Assembly: GCF_026914265.1 (NCBI RefSeq)
Contig: NC_069136.1
Coordinates: forward strand, 36,687,406 to 36,751,405
Length of the DNA stretch: 64,000 bases
Source: Mya arenaria
Taxonomy: Eukaryota; Mollusca; Bivalvia; Myida; Myidae
Direction of reading: 5' to 3'
The translations under genes and the position numbers were made by a program. The notes under the pieces are model-generated. The model made no database searches, was not told where the DNA came from, and saw only the letters and a program-made list of their open reading frames with translations. This document shows positions 24,481 to 36,700 of this stretch, piece after piece. The first letter of the stretch is position 1; each line of letters opens with the position of its first letter.

Positions 24481-25498
24481 CTAACCACTTTGTTCCTTAA
24501 GTCACATTCAGATTTCAGACGTTGAGTTTGTAGACATTTACATCTCATCTGTGATTGCGCTTAATGATTCTGTGGCAATTATGCCAGAAAGTGATTCATC
24601 ATTATTGCACAATTTCAGCAATCTTGACTTGATGTGTCAAGTGTTAGTGTTAACCTTACTATGTAGTGGTTGCTATGACAACTTCATTTTTTCTTTAATG
24701 TTTACTAAGGTAACAAAAGTATTGAAAATGCATGACAATCTAGGTGTCCAGGAATTTGTACACACTTAACAATACCACTAGGCCTATTTTCTTTCTTCTT
24801 GTATTATTTCTAATTTTAGGTATTATCCATAAGTGCAAAAGAAGTAGGACCAAGAAAGTTCAAGGTCACCAGCTAAAATTCTGATAGTGTTTATAATGTT
24901 GACCTGGGACATGCTCTGCTTGCTGCAGCTGTTAAGACTGGCCTATTACACACTGATCTTGCAAGCACATGTTTTAATTTTCATGAGAAACTTTGGGACA
25001 TGCAGAGGGTGTGTCAGTTTCATGCCAGATGAATGTTTCTTTTACGACTATCCATTGAAATGGTTGCTTGCATTATTTACAGGTGGTCTAGATACTGTTA
25101 TTTTATAATTTTAATCATCACTGGATATCATACTTTTTCCACAAAAAAAGGATTAAAAATATCTATCACGTTCGTTACAATGGTGTCCATCTTCAAGATC
25201 AAAGCACACTGAATGTTTGCATAGGTTTTTGGAAAAATACTCTTAGTAATAATGTGTATATTGAATACTGCTATATTTCCCGACTGTTTATGCAATTTCT
25301 CGGTGCTTTCAACCATCTAATGAAAGTATTATCGGTTTAAGAAACAGTATCGGTAATTTTGCGTCCACATCGTAACGTACGTTAACGGCACCGTATATTT
25401 ATCATACACGCACCAGTTCTAGATTTAGCCTTCACCGGTATGTCGTGTAGGTGCACATAAAACGATGACATAGACGCATCTTTATTCGCTAAACAAGT
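24481..25498. other. Intergenic DNA
   Basis: Open frames of 60-75 codons here have no domain or conserved composition. No repeat recognised. Confidence 0.4.
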
Positions 25499-25517
25499 AT
25501 GGCGGACAGGGTACGAG
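25499..25517 (+). other. Possible first coding exon (ATG to splice donor)
   Basis: ATGGCGGACAGGGTACGAG is followed directly by GTGAGT, a consensus donor, and preceded by a plausible short leader. It would encode MADRVR and leave phase 1. I could not find its next exon in the window. It could be the first exon of a host gene or of a transposon. Confidence 0.25.
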
Positions 25518-25939
25518 GTGAGTTGGTGTCCTGAAATGTAACGACCGTTTATGGTAACGTACGAACCCTTTGAAAGCTTTTATTTTCATATTTGTATACT
25601 GGAAACACTTCTTATGTACATGTGTCTCCTGATACGACTTATTGACATTGTTTGATGGTTGATTTCTCGGAGTTTATGCATTTTTCATGACGATTATTTT
25701 CCTTGTTATCGAGAATGAGACACCATTTTTTTCTCGAACGTTACATTAGGAAACGATCTTATTGCATCCACGTGTATGATTGAACACTCGTTCAGTAATT
25801 TTGCAAACCAAATTATTTGGCCATGTAAATGACTGTGTTACAAGTTTATGAAACTATTGAACTGATTTTTTCCCTATATTAATGGAAAGACAAATGAATT
25901 GTATGATACAAATATCAATTCATGATCATTTATGTACGG

Positions 25940-26400
25940 ATGTTACATGGGACACAATAATTGACCAAAATGTAACGAGCGTTACCAATACATAATCATT
26001 GATTTGTGTGATGCTTGATGTCCTTTATAATTGTTGGCTTTACAACCACTTAAAATATTGTGCAAACATCTCTGCACATTATGCACTTTATTAAAGCATA
26101 TTTGAAAATTAACGTATTGTGTAACGCGTGTTACATATGGACACAGAAAACTGCAAACGGGTGTTACAATTGGACACCAAGTTAATATGACAGTTGTTAC
26201 ATAGGACACAAACATTGGCCAACATGTAAGGAGCGTTACCAATGTACATAACCACAGATTTGTGCCATGCTTGATGTGCTTTATATTGTTGGCTTTACAA
26301 CCTCTTAAAAAGTTCTACACATTATGCATTTTATTAATTTAACCTATTCTGTAACGCTTGTTACATGTGGATACAGAAATATGCAAAAACATGTACCAAC
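25940..26400. repeat. Two-unit tandem repeat with GTGTTACA-type boxes
   Basis: Phrases such as 'gagcgttaccaat..ataa' and 'ttgttggctttacaacc.cttaaa' recur at an offset of about 250 bp (25975 and 26226). They are interleaved with 'gtaacg..tgttaca' and 'gggacaca' motifs, also seen up to 26570. Unclassified. Confidence 0.6.
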
Positions 26401-26827
26401 ATTGGATAAAGACTGACTCCAAAGTATTCCAATGTGCCATTAGGCCTGATGGCTATATACACTCCACTTAAGTATGGTATACTTTGCTTTTTGTTAACAC
26501 ATATTTGAAATTATGTGTGTTACCCTTGGATACCGAACCTAGCACACTGATGTTACAATGGGACACCAAACTCCGCAAACATGAAATGAGCATGCAAACA
26601 GATAAATATTTTTAAGTGTTAGTGCAAGCTAATGTGAAACAATGTTTCTCCTTTAAGTCTTCAGCAAAAAATGCCACATTTGATGTGTTTGTATCAAAAT
26701 GTTATCTTGTATAGTCCTGTTCAATAACTGTTGTTATCTCCCTTGAAATATTACCTCCCCTGAACACTCTTCCGTGTGGAGAACTTATCTTAACTTCCGG
26801 TGGAGAGCAAAGTAAACTTGTGCGAAA

Positions 26828-28776
26828 ATGAGCGAATCTTCACCAAAATCGACAGTTAAAAAGCGACATTATTGTTGCATTTGCAGTAACTACAGGGGGA
26901 AGTTGTGAATGAACTTTGTGTAACGTTGCACAGATTCCCAACGGACGATAAGCTCAGAAAACTCTGGATTAAACGTGTGAAAGCTGTCAGTCCAAACTTT
27001 GTGTCAAGTTTGAAAAACGATCGCCTTTGTTCTGTTCACTTCGCCAACGGCAAATACACAAAGGAAAACCCCGTTCCGTGTGTGTTTATCATAAACAACA
27101 AGGAAAAGATATTTAAATTATCAAAGGTAAGCCGAGTTTGTCGTTGTGAAACTAGTTTCATCTTGTTTATCATTCTTTGTGAATCACTAGCTACTTATTT
27201 TAAATATATTGAACAACATCATGAACATGTTTATCTAAACTTTATATGAATGTATTTCACTGTTTACCAACACTATTGGAAATTGTCAAACAAAAGATTT
27301 GGTTCTGTTATATTACATGTTTATAGTTTGCTAAAACAAGGGGGATTTTTTACCTGTTTTTATTACTATATGTTGTTCTGGATCTGGATGGTACGTTGCA
27401 GGGCCTTTCAGCATATAAGCAACGTAGCATCATGAATATCATATCAAGGATTTTTGTTCGTTTCTGTGAAATATCGAAAATAATACTCACAAAATAAGAA
27501 CCATAAGAAATACTAAAAATCCTGTTTATTTATGTATTTTCAGGTGGAAAGTTCAGAACCGGCATACAAATGTAATGACGAAGACCAACAGGCGGAGAAT
27601 GAAGAGTATGATGGGCCAGACTGTACGTTAACTACAAGCAGTGTATCCGAGTATGCTTCAATCAAGTTCCATGACTATGCTGGCCAGATTGAATTTACTG
27701 TACCGAAAACGCTGAATAAAGACACACAGGCTGACAAAGTAGGAGTGTCCTTTTCTACTCAGACGGAAGGGACTAGTTCAGTTTCAGTTACTAAGTGTAG
27801 TGTTTCAACACAAACAGACTTTGAAACTCCATTATGTAAATGTATGTCAAAAACAACTTCTGAAGTTGGAGTACAAGTTAACAAACCTGACCTGACTGTG
27901 GAAGACATTAAAAGTAATGAGATGTGTATGTTTTACACAGGTCTACCTAATGTGGAAACTTTTCATTTACTTTTTGATGAAATGGATGATGTAGACAGTC
28001 ACACAAATAGATGCGGAAATGTAGAAAACAAGGGCCGGCCAAGAGCGCTACGACTTATTGATGATTTTTTTTTAGTGTTGATGCGTTTAAGATTAGGGCT
28101 TCTTCTTGAGGACTTAGCAAGGAGATTCCATGTGTCAAAATCAACATGTTCAAACATAACAAACCAGTGGATTTCATACATGAGTGTGAAACTGTCAACA
28201 TTAGTTGCTTGGCCATCCAGAAAGACATTAAAAGTTACAATGCCACAGAAGTTCAAACGGAAATACCCGAACTGCCGCATAATAATTGACTGCACTGAGT
28301 TCTACACAGAAACACCACAATCACTTGCTAACAAATCAATGATGCACTCACACTACAAGTCACATATGACTTGGAAGGCACTTTTAGGAATAAGTCCATC
28401 TGGAATTATAACTTTCGTTTCGGACCTATGGAGTGGAAGCATTAGCGATAAACAGTTGACAATTAAGTCAGGACTCCTTGATTTGTGTGAAGCTGGTGAT
28501 GGGATAATGGCTGATAAGGGTTTTCTAATATCGGATTTGACAACACCACGCGGCATGCATCTGATTATTCCACCCTTGAAATTACAAAAGTTTAACCGCC
28601 AATAAGTTGAAGAAACAAGGAGAATCGCAAACTATGCTATGGAAAGAGTGAAAAACTTCAGAATTTTGCAAGGTGTAATGCCTATAACATTGTCTAAGCA
28701 AGCATCCAAAATCCTGGAAGTTTGTGTTGCTCTGTCAAATTTGTTGCCACCATTAGTACATGATGATGACAATTGA
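26828..28776 (+). pseudogene. THAP - HTH_Tnp_4 - DDE_Tnp_4 transposase, lightly damaged
   Basis: Exon 1 (26828-27126) codes a THAP zinc finger: Cys pairs in HYCCICSNY, then LHRFPTDDKLRKLW and CSVHF. A donor AAG|GTAAGC and an acceptor TTTTCAG join it in phase 0 to exon 2 (from 27544). Exon 2 has a polar linker and then a helix-turn-helix block (LRLGLLLEDLARRF.VSKST). The DDE_4 catalytic core follows, with IDCTE (first Asp), SDKQLT and ADKGF (second Asp). The expected last Glu region (VEETRRIAN) lies beyond a TAA at 28603-28605, and the frame then stays open to TGA at 28774-28776. A one-base frameshift in a G run near 26895-26899 breaks the THAP finger. By family knowledge it would bind the transposon ends and catalyse cut-and-paste transposition. 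With only two lesions, it decayed recently or contains sequencing errors. Confidence 0.8.
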
Positions 28777-28913
28777 ATATGATCATTGTTAAAAGACAGT
28801 ACTGGGGAATATACTTTTATTAACATTGCTTCAGGCTTCTTTCTTGATATGTTCTTAAACTTGTTTAATAAAAGTTTACATTTTATGACATGAAAGATCA
28901 TATACATACTATT

Positions 28914-28955
28914 TAAAGCTGCGCTCTCACAGATTTACCATTTTTACAACTTTCT
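28914..28955. repeat. Single end of the MITE family seen at 12002-12355
   Basis: AAAGCTGCGCTCTCACAGAT plus the following 'ttaccatttttacaac' matches the terminus of that family; the opposite end is not seen nearby. Confidence 0.55.
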
Positions 28956-29177
28956 TGCCAATTGATGTTGCCTAGTTAAGAGCACAATTGCATGTTGTTT
29001 GCTTTGGTTTAATCACCAATATAATTGTAACTTTACTTCTGAAAATAAACTGTTACACACTTAATGTACTTTTTGTATGATTTGTTGTCTCCTTTGAGCT
29101 GGAATTGGCATTGCAGAGTTTAGTGCTCTGGCTTGATTAAACTGATTGAATCTAACCTCCACCGACTTACACTCATT

Positions 29178-29520
29178 AGGCCTAAAAAAAAAATTGTTTG
29201 GTTAGGGTTACATCCTTAAAAAAAATAGGTAGGGTAGGTAGGCTTTTTTTTTTTTTTCTTTTTTTTTTTTTATTAGGTTTTATATAAGAATATAATTTTC
29301 ATCATTGGAGAATGGTGTTAAAGCTATCTTCTGTACAAGCATTTAAGGTTTAAACTTAATATTAAAAAGCAATTAAAACAAAAACGAAATATTATTATTT
29401 TTTATTTTTTTTTAGTTTTTCATTTTTTTTTTCAAACTGACTATAAAAACGGTAGGGTCGGCGCCTATGCCGTAGGTAGGGTCGGGTAGCCCGAACCAAA
29501 TGTATTTTTTTTTTAGGCCT
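29178..29520. mobile_element. AGGCCTAAAAAA inverted-repeat element, uninterrupted copy
   Basis: Starts AGGCCTAAAAAAAAA..TTTGGTTAGGGTTAC and ends with the inverted equivalent (GGGTAGCCCGAACCAAATG...TTTAGGCCT). It contains 'ggtagggtcggcgcctatgcc'. A second copy at 42975-44586 is split by a later insertion; this copy shows the empty site. It is nested in the 6.1-kb transposon. Confidence 0.75.
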
Positions 29521-30295
29521 TATTCATTAAGACAAAACAACCACTCTCGTTAAAGACTTTATCATAGCATTTGTCATTCCAGTTAAATGAAGTTATGTAA
29601 TACCAGTTAACAATCAAAGAACTGATTCAACACTCTAAAAACCATAGCCGGCAAGTGACATCTGTACATTTAGATTTACTTGGTTACCCACTTGACTCTT
29701 GCGTCTGAACACAAACACTGTTTTTCAATAAAAGAAGAAAAAGAAACTAATTATTTTCATTCCAAGCATTTTATTCAATTCAAGTATTGTTGTCAATGAA
29801 AAAGAGCAGTTCATGATGATACATTTAATAAGATCATAAAAACACAGGTATAAATCAAAGAATTAATCAACGACACAAAAATGTTTATGTGATATATAGT
29901 ATCGGTGGCCGTGTGGACTAGCTGGTTGTTTTCAATTTTTTTTCTATACTTGAGAAGTGTGGTCTGAATCCAAAACCCACAAAATCAAAATACTTTTTAT
30001 GCTATAAACTGTATTTTTTGTGCAATTTATATATCATAGAGTAAACTAATGATCAATAAGAGCTTTCATTTGCTTTACTGGGAAAACTGTTTTTGTTCAA
30101 AACATAAGCGAGTCATTTTAAGTATGAGTTTTAGACTCGCACTAAAAAAACTGAATCTTTAAAGCAAACTATTAAATGTAACAACAACATGCGAGCACCA
30201 ATTCTGTTTTAACAAACTCTTTTTTTGTCTATTTACACATAATGAACAAGAACTGTTTGATTTTTCTATTTACACTTTAAACACATTAAGTTTCT
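29521..30295. other. Spacer between the convergent transposon genes
   Basis: AT-rich. It should contain the 3' ends of both transcripts. No further gene recognised. Confidence 0.4.
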
Positions 30296-32722
30296 TTACA
30301 TTAGTTCTTTACCCCGTTTGACACGCTCTGTGAACAATTCTGGTATAACAGCCTTTACATAAAAACTGTTCAGTTTACCTAGCATGTCAACCCAAAAATC
30401 ATTATCAAAGGGTATTCTCTCCACACTATGACCCTTCAAAGTCCACACAAAAAAATCACACCATTTTCTTTCTGTTAAGGCCATTTGACCTTGAACTTGG
30501 AAATAGTAGCTGTGTTTTTTTTTCAAGGTTACTTTGCCATTCACTATTGAACAACAAAATGTTTTGTCTACACAGGCCTCTTCTGGTGAACAGTTTCTAA
30601 ATTTATATGGGCATTTTATCTCTAAGACCCCCTTGGTGTGAGCACATTTCTTACAACAGTCTACTATTCCATCTGGGCTTGATCCCAAGTGTGGTAGACT
30701 TGGCTTTACCACAAGGCCAGATGAAAAGAGTTTCAGCCCGGGGTGAGTTATTTGAATACGCCTTTGGTACACACGCTTGGCAGCTGGTTCATGACTTCTG
30801 CCCCATCTTGTAGCTGCAGTATCAAATTCGTCATTGTACCCCATAATGGATCGCAACAATATATCAGGTTTTGTTTCAGGTTTTTTCTTACAAATAGTTC
30901 CAAAACTGGAACTTGTTAACCTGCCAGCCCTTGCATTTTTCCAATGGTAACTTTTATGTTGTCCTTTTGTTGAGTTTTCAATAAGAAAACAGTCATCTTG
31001 CTTACAGTTCAATGATTTAAAATATGTTTCGAAATTATTTTCACACATTGAACTTTTTAAGTCAACACTGTCTTTGTAAAAGAAATCCACAGAATGAAGT
31101 TTGTGAAGCACTGGTATTGGCTCTTCTGGTGCAACAAGTTCAGAATCACTCAACAAAAAAGCAGCATGTGGAGCACATTTTTTAAGTTTTTCCCCAAATG
31201 CTAATGAATTCAGAGGTTTAACATTGTGCAGGTTGTCAACTTTACATTTAGTAGATGGGCTAACTTTCTGTAAAGTGTCATTTTCAAATTTCAGCTTTTT
31301 GAATACAAGATGCTGAGACCTTTGAGGGCTTATTTTTCTTTCCCTCGGCTGGTTCCATTTACATTTTGTTGAAGTTGGCGCATTCAAACCATCCTTCTGT
31401 TTGGAACCGATATCAACAAGGGCGTACAGCAACGCAGCAACATGGTTGCACTATTCCCCCTCCCTGAATCATGAAAAGAAAAGTTGTACGAGTATGATAA
31501 AAAATTCTGCATTATTCATTGCAATTTAAAATTATTCAGAAACCTGTAATCTGACAAAACCGTGAACGGACGCACAACAGGGAGCTAGGAACACTTTTGG
31601 ATAACGATGATTAAAATAAATTCATTGACCAACACCTCCTTCAAACAACTAGGCACGTAGCTACTGCTACTTTGGGATGACGCTGACTGAAATGAGTTCA
31701 TTGAACGACACCCCCTTCCCCCCCTTCGTTTTGCATTTAAAATTCAGGGTATTTTCAAACAACCAGGCACGTAGCTAGGGCTATTTTGGAATGACACAGA
31801 TCCAAGTTATTTTTTTGATGGACTCCCCCTAGCCCCTTCGTTTTGTATTTCAAGTTCAGGCTTTTTTTATTACAAAAACTTTGACCAGTCTAAATGTCAT
31901 TGCACATCTGCGTAGTCAGCTATGCCCCTGTCATTTTTTTTTATAATCACTGGCAATTTTGGTGCATCTTAAGCTTTTATTAGAACACCAACATTATTGC
32001 CAGGTGGGGTATCATTATAATGATGCATCATAAAATAATGAGTATGTCAACACCCTGCATCAAAAGGAGATGTTATTATCTAAAAGTGCATGTATACATC
32101 TCATTCTAAATGTGAATAGTAAATTTACCCAGCAGCACAGTTGCATCCAGCAGCATGAACCTTTCCCGATACTTTAGACAGACAGGCCCATGGTTCATAA
32201 TCCTTTTTTTTGAACATCAGACCCTGGTAAGGACGGAATGACCTTTGCTCTTACGTAGCAGTGGGAACATTTATGTGATATCTGATTGTATTTCACACTA
32301 TGGACATGTCCATCTTCGTAGAACACTTTGGCTTTTAATTGTTTTCTTGCATTCATATTCTGATTGTCAAACGTGCGTGAACGGTTTAACACAAGGTAAT
32401 TGTATAAATCCTGCGTCCTGAAGAAGGGAATTTTTAACACATCGTCCTCCCAACAACCTTTTAAACTGCCTGGCTCTGGCAATTTTTCACCTAGCGGCGT
32501 GGTAAATAATTCCTCCTGTCGTTCAAGTTTGTTGTTATTGTCCTGAATATTAATCTCTTTCAATGTCCGTTTTCCGATTTGTACAAGGCCTCGGGCACGT
32601 TTTATTAACTCCGGTCTATTTCCTGACACATGTGCTCCTCTATCTCGTAAATATATCTTAAGTTCACGCACTGATAAATTGTCAAATTGACACGGATCAC
32701 CGACCTCTTTATTCGACGCCAT
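30296..32722 (-). pseudogene. SAP - SWIM - YqaJ nuclease gene, lightly damaged
   Basis: Exon 1 (32722-32129) starts MASNKEV. Residues 13-47 form a SAP DNA-binding motif (LSVRELKIYLRDRG..VSGNRPELIKRA). After a one-base frameshift in an A8 run near 32207, it reads KVHAAGCNCAAG, the Cys-x-Cys half of a SWIM zinc finger. A donor at 32128 and an acceptor ending at 31464 fit phase 2. Exon 2 (31463-30296) supplies CNHVAALLYAL, the Cys-x-His half, but with TAG (31453-31451) just before that Cys. Then comes a YqaJ/lambda-exonuclease-type core: GRLTSSSFG, WGRSHEPAAKRVY, SSPDGIVD, LEIKCPYKFR (the Glu-x-Lys pair) and YYFQVQGQM. All expected metal-binding residues of that fold are visible. Such enzymes degrade or process DNA ends for recombination. 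Its role in transposition is inference from sharing one set of inverted repeats with the transposase. Confidence 0.75.
31570..31880. repeat. Degenerate repeat of about 114 bp in the nuclease gene intron
   Basis: 'aggcacgtagct' recurs at 31651 and 31765, each followed by 'ttttgg.atgac' and a 'cccccttc..ccttcgttttg' stretch; a third, poorer unit precedes them. Unclassified and non-coding. Confidence 0.55.
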
Positions 32723-32814
32723 TATCCTGTCAATTGTTACTCACCGGAAGTTGAGGTCAACTACGAACGATAATTTGCTAAGGGAGGTAACAACGGTTAT
32801 TGAACAGGACTATA

Positions 32815-33757
32815 ACGAGTACACAAATATTTGTAGTCTTTTTAACTGATGTTGTCACACTTTTTTAACTGATTGTTGTCACACTTTTGGTTTGTTCTGT
32901 TTTGTACAACTGTAAAGATGTTTAGCTCAATCGTAAAAAAAATACCCATAAAGAGGCTTTTTTCACAATAAAAAGAAGGTTTATAGTTCAGAGTTTACTT
33001 TAAAAACTTACATCATAGATATTGATATCATGCAATCATTTTTTCATGATCAAACATGTTTCTTGCTTGGGAACATTTCAATAATATTATATTATTTGTT
33101 CATTCAACTGAGGAAAAATGTTTCTTGAAATGCATATTTTTTTCCCTGCAAATCATGCTTAATTAATGTTATTGATCTTATGTTTCAACTACTACCTTCA
33201 GTTTTCAATTTAAAAAAAGGTTTCAGTTCATAGTTGTTAAATTTTAGTCATCTAATCTGGTAAAAACATTCGGTAACTAATATATGAAGTGCAATTTGAA
33301 AATGGCAAATAGGACAGTTTCGCAGTAATTTTAATTTCAAAAAGTATTTATTTGCTGCTTTTTTCCAAAAAGTGACAAATTTTCACAACTATTTTGTGTA
33401 TAAAGTTATGAACCATCATTTAAATAGTAAAATTGCAATATAAACCATACTTTTAAAAATAAAATGTCATATAGAATAGTTTTGCAGTGAAACAAGAGTT
33501 TAGTTTTTAGGCAACTTTGACCGCGAAACTGTTCTAAGTAACATATTGTAATAAATACATATTTTAAAAAGGCATTGGTTAAAGTCTGAGTCATACCTAT
33601 ATTTCTGACATCATTTTGAACTAAGTTTCTGAATAAAGTAACAAGAAAAGCCTTAATAAGAAAAATAAACAGTTTTTAGCTTCTCCTGAACAATTTACAA
33701 AAATGCAGATGGAACAGTTTCGCGCTCAGCCCTCGAGATGCTCTTGATGAGCATTTC
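32815..33757. other. AT-rich gap between transposon and polymerase relic
   Basis: Contains scattered direct and inverted copies of 'gaacagtttcgcg' (about 33305, 33475, 33530 and 33709), possibly remnants of an element end. No gene recognised. Confidence 0.4.
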
Positions 33758-36700
33758 ATGCAACACGCAGGCCAAAGTGGTGGAGGCAGAAAAAGGACTC
33801 GTGATGACGGAGCAGATACCAATGTCAGTCATAAGAAACAAAAATTAACAGCAAAAGACGATGCGAAAGCATACTATCGGATGGATAATATCAGTGAAAA
33901 AAAAATAGAAAAGTTCAACTCGACAGCATCGTATTACAAAATTTCAGTAAACGATATCGAGATCAGGGAGCTTCCCAATATTATCAAAACTTTGAAACAA
34001 ATTTTCCAGTCAATCATTGACACTATTGCAGGCGAAATACCATCTTCCGACAAAGTGAGAATTACAATGGATAGCCCGCAGTTGGACTTTCCAATCATTA
34101 CTCGATTTATGAGAAGGTCTGAACTTACAGTCGACAGACTTTTGTCAGAAATAGAGAGAGTGCTTCAGTCGTATGAACAATTTGTGCTTGATGAAACGTT
34201 TGGATTGGAGTTCGTTCATGTACATTTACCTTCTGGAAGTGGAAGTCGTGGCAAACCTTATGTGGACATTTCAAAGATGTTGAACAATAAGGGAAGTGTC
34301 ATTCAGATAAAAAATACCGATGAACTTTGTTGTGCACGCGCACTAGTTACAGCAATAGCACGTATTGAAAAACACCCGCAGTGGGATTACATACGTAAAG
34401 GGCGTCATGCGCAAAAACAGTTGGCACTTAACTTACACAAGAAGGCTGGGGTACCTTTAAAACGATGTGGTATTGAAGAAATAAAGCAGTTTCAAGCAGT
34501 GCTTCCTAATTATAAGATCGTTGTTTTATCGAAGAACCACTTCAATGCTATTATCTATGAAGGACCGGAAGATGGAAACCTATTTACTTATACTCACACA
34601 ATGAACACTTTGATGTAATCACGACAGTCGCCGGTTTTCTGAATAGAAGTTACTTTTGCATCCAATGTAAAAAGGGATACAGTAACAAAGAGCAACATGC
34701 CTGCAACAATCCGTGCGTTTACTGTCATTGTTTACACGAGGACGATACTACTCACTGGGAATATTGTAGTGACTGCAATAGATATTTTATCAACACAGCA
34801 TGTTTGCAATGCACAAGCAGAATCATGATTCTGGAACATCCACTTGTTGTCTGTATTATAAATGTAGAGAATGCGGACAAGCAATTAATATGCGGAAGCA
34901 TAAGAAACCTCACATGTGTAATGGAACATACTGTAAAACCTGCAAAGAATTTGTGGAAGAAGATCACAAGTGTTTCATGCAGCCAGTGGACAAAAAGGAT
35001 CTTTGACCACAACTACTAAAGCAAAAACCAAGGACACCAAATATATATTTTTTGACTTTGAATGCACACAAGATCAACAACTCTAATGCGAGAAAGGCTA
35101 TCTTTCAGGCGTGAACGGGAAGTGTGGTAATTGCAATAAAGCAAATTGTGGCTCCTTTGAACATCAGCCGAACTTATGCGTCGTGCAAAGGGTATGCACT
35201 CAGTGTCTTGATAGTAACTAATGTATCGATTCAGAGTGTGATCATTGTGGAAAAAATGAACTAGTTTTCAAAGGAGAGCAAACCACACAGCAGTTTTGTC
35301 AATGGTTATTCTCTGAGGAGAATGTTGGTGCTACCGTCATTTGTCATAACTTTAAGGGCTACGACAGCTATCCAATTTTACAATACTTACATGACAATGC
35401 CATCCTACCTGAGGTCATTACCAATGGAACGAAATTTATGTCCATCAAAGTTCCTGTGTGCAAGATCCGCTTCATAGACTCTATTAATTTCATCCCGATG
35501 GCTTTAGCGTACATGCCTAAAGCATTTGGAACATCAGAATTAGCAAAGGGGTATTTTCCACATCTGTTTAATCGAGAGGAAAATCAAACAAAACCCTGAC
35601 CAAGTTACCGGACCTTAAGTACTACACCCCAGATGGTATGAAAATAGACAACGATTGGAGTTCCTTGCATGGTATGACATACACAAAAACGACGCGTTTG
35701 ATTTTCAATATGAACTGTTAAAATACTGCCGATCAGATGTGGACATTCTGAGGAAATGCTGTCTGAAGTTTCGTGAATTGTTTCAGGAAATAACGAAAAA
35801 GGATGAAGTTCTTGGCATAGATCCGTTTGAAAAATATTTGACCATTGCATCGGCATGTAATTTGGTGTTCAGGCGAAATTTTCTTGAGCACGAAAGTATT
35901 GGCATTATTCCAACGCACGGGTACAGACCTGAAGAGAAACAGTCTGTTTTAGCATACAAATGGTTGGCTTACATTGCACACCAAAAAGATGTGTACATAC
36001 AACATGGACGAAATGTCGTTGAAAAACAAATAGGTCCTTACAAAGTTGATGGATACTACGAAACTGAAGAAGGAGAGAAAGTTGTTTTAGAAATGAATGG
36101 TTGCTTTTGGCACGGTTGCAACCGTTGCTTTAAAAGTAACACCATCAATTCCGTGAATGATATGACAATGGGTGATCTGTTTACCAGAACAATGGATAAA
36201 CAACAGTATATAGAGTCCCTGGGATATACGTACATGTCGAAGTGGGAATGCAATTTTAAAAAGGAAATACAAGATGTTCCAGAGTTGCAAGAATTTATCA
36301 AATCTGTAAATTTAGTGACCCCTTTGGAGCCGCGAGATGCGTTTTACGCAGGGAGAACAGAAGGATTTAAATTATACGAAGAAGCGTCAAAGGACCAAGA
36401 AATAAACTATTATGACGTTACATCGTTATATCCATATGTTAACAAAACTGGGAAAATACCTCTAGGGCATCCCGAAATTGTCACAGAAAATTTCAAAGAC
36501 ATTACTAAATACGAGGGTCTCATCAAGTGTAAAATTGTACCTCCACGAAGACTCTACCTGCCTGTTTTACCCATGAAGTCGAATGGAAAACTGCTCTTCA
36601 GCCTATGCAGACCAATACCAGCAGTCGCCATGTCAGCACACTGATGATGAAAGAGCTTTCCTGGGTACTTGGGTTACAGATGAGGTGAAAATGGCCCTGT

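Larger units (their letters stand above)
26710..32814. mobile_element. 6.1-kb DNA transposon with transposase and nuclease genes
   Basis: Terminal inverted repeats of 35 bp (26710-26744 and 32780-32814; two mismatches) begin TATAGTCCTGTTCAATAAC. Inside are a THAP/HTH/DDE_4 transposase gene on the plus strand and, convergent to it, a SAP-SWIM-YqaJ nuclease gene on the minus strand. Each gene starts within about 125 bp of its own terminus, so each end may double as a promoter (inference). The flanks permit a TA or similarly short duplication. Two other repeats have inserted between the genes (28914-28955 and 29178-29520). Both genes carry disabling changes, so this copy is probably inactive. 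Confidence 0.8.
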
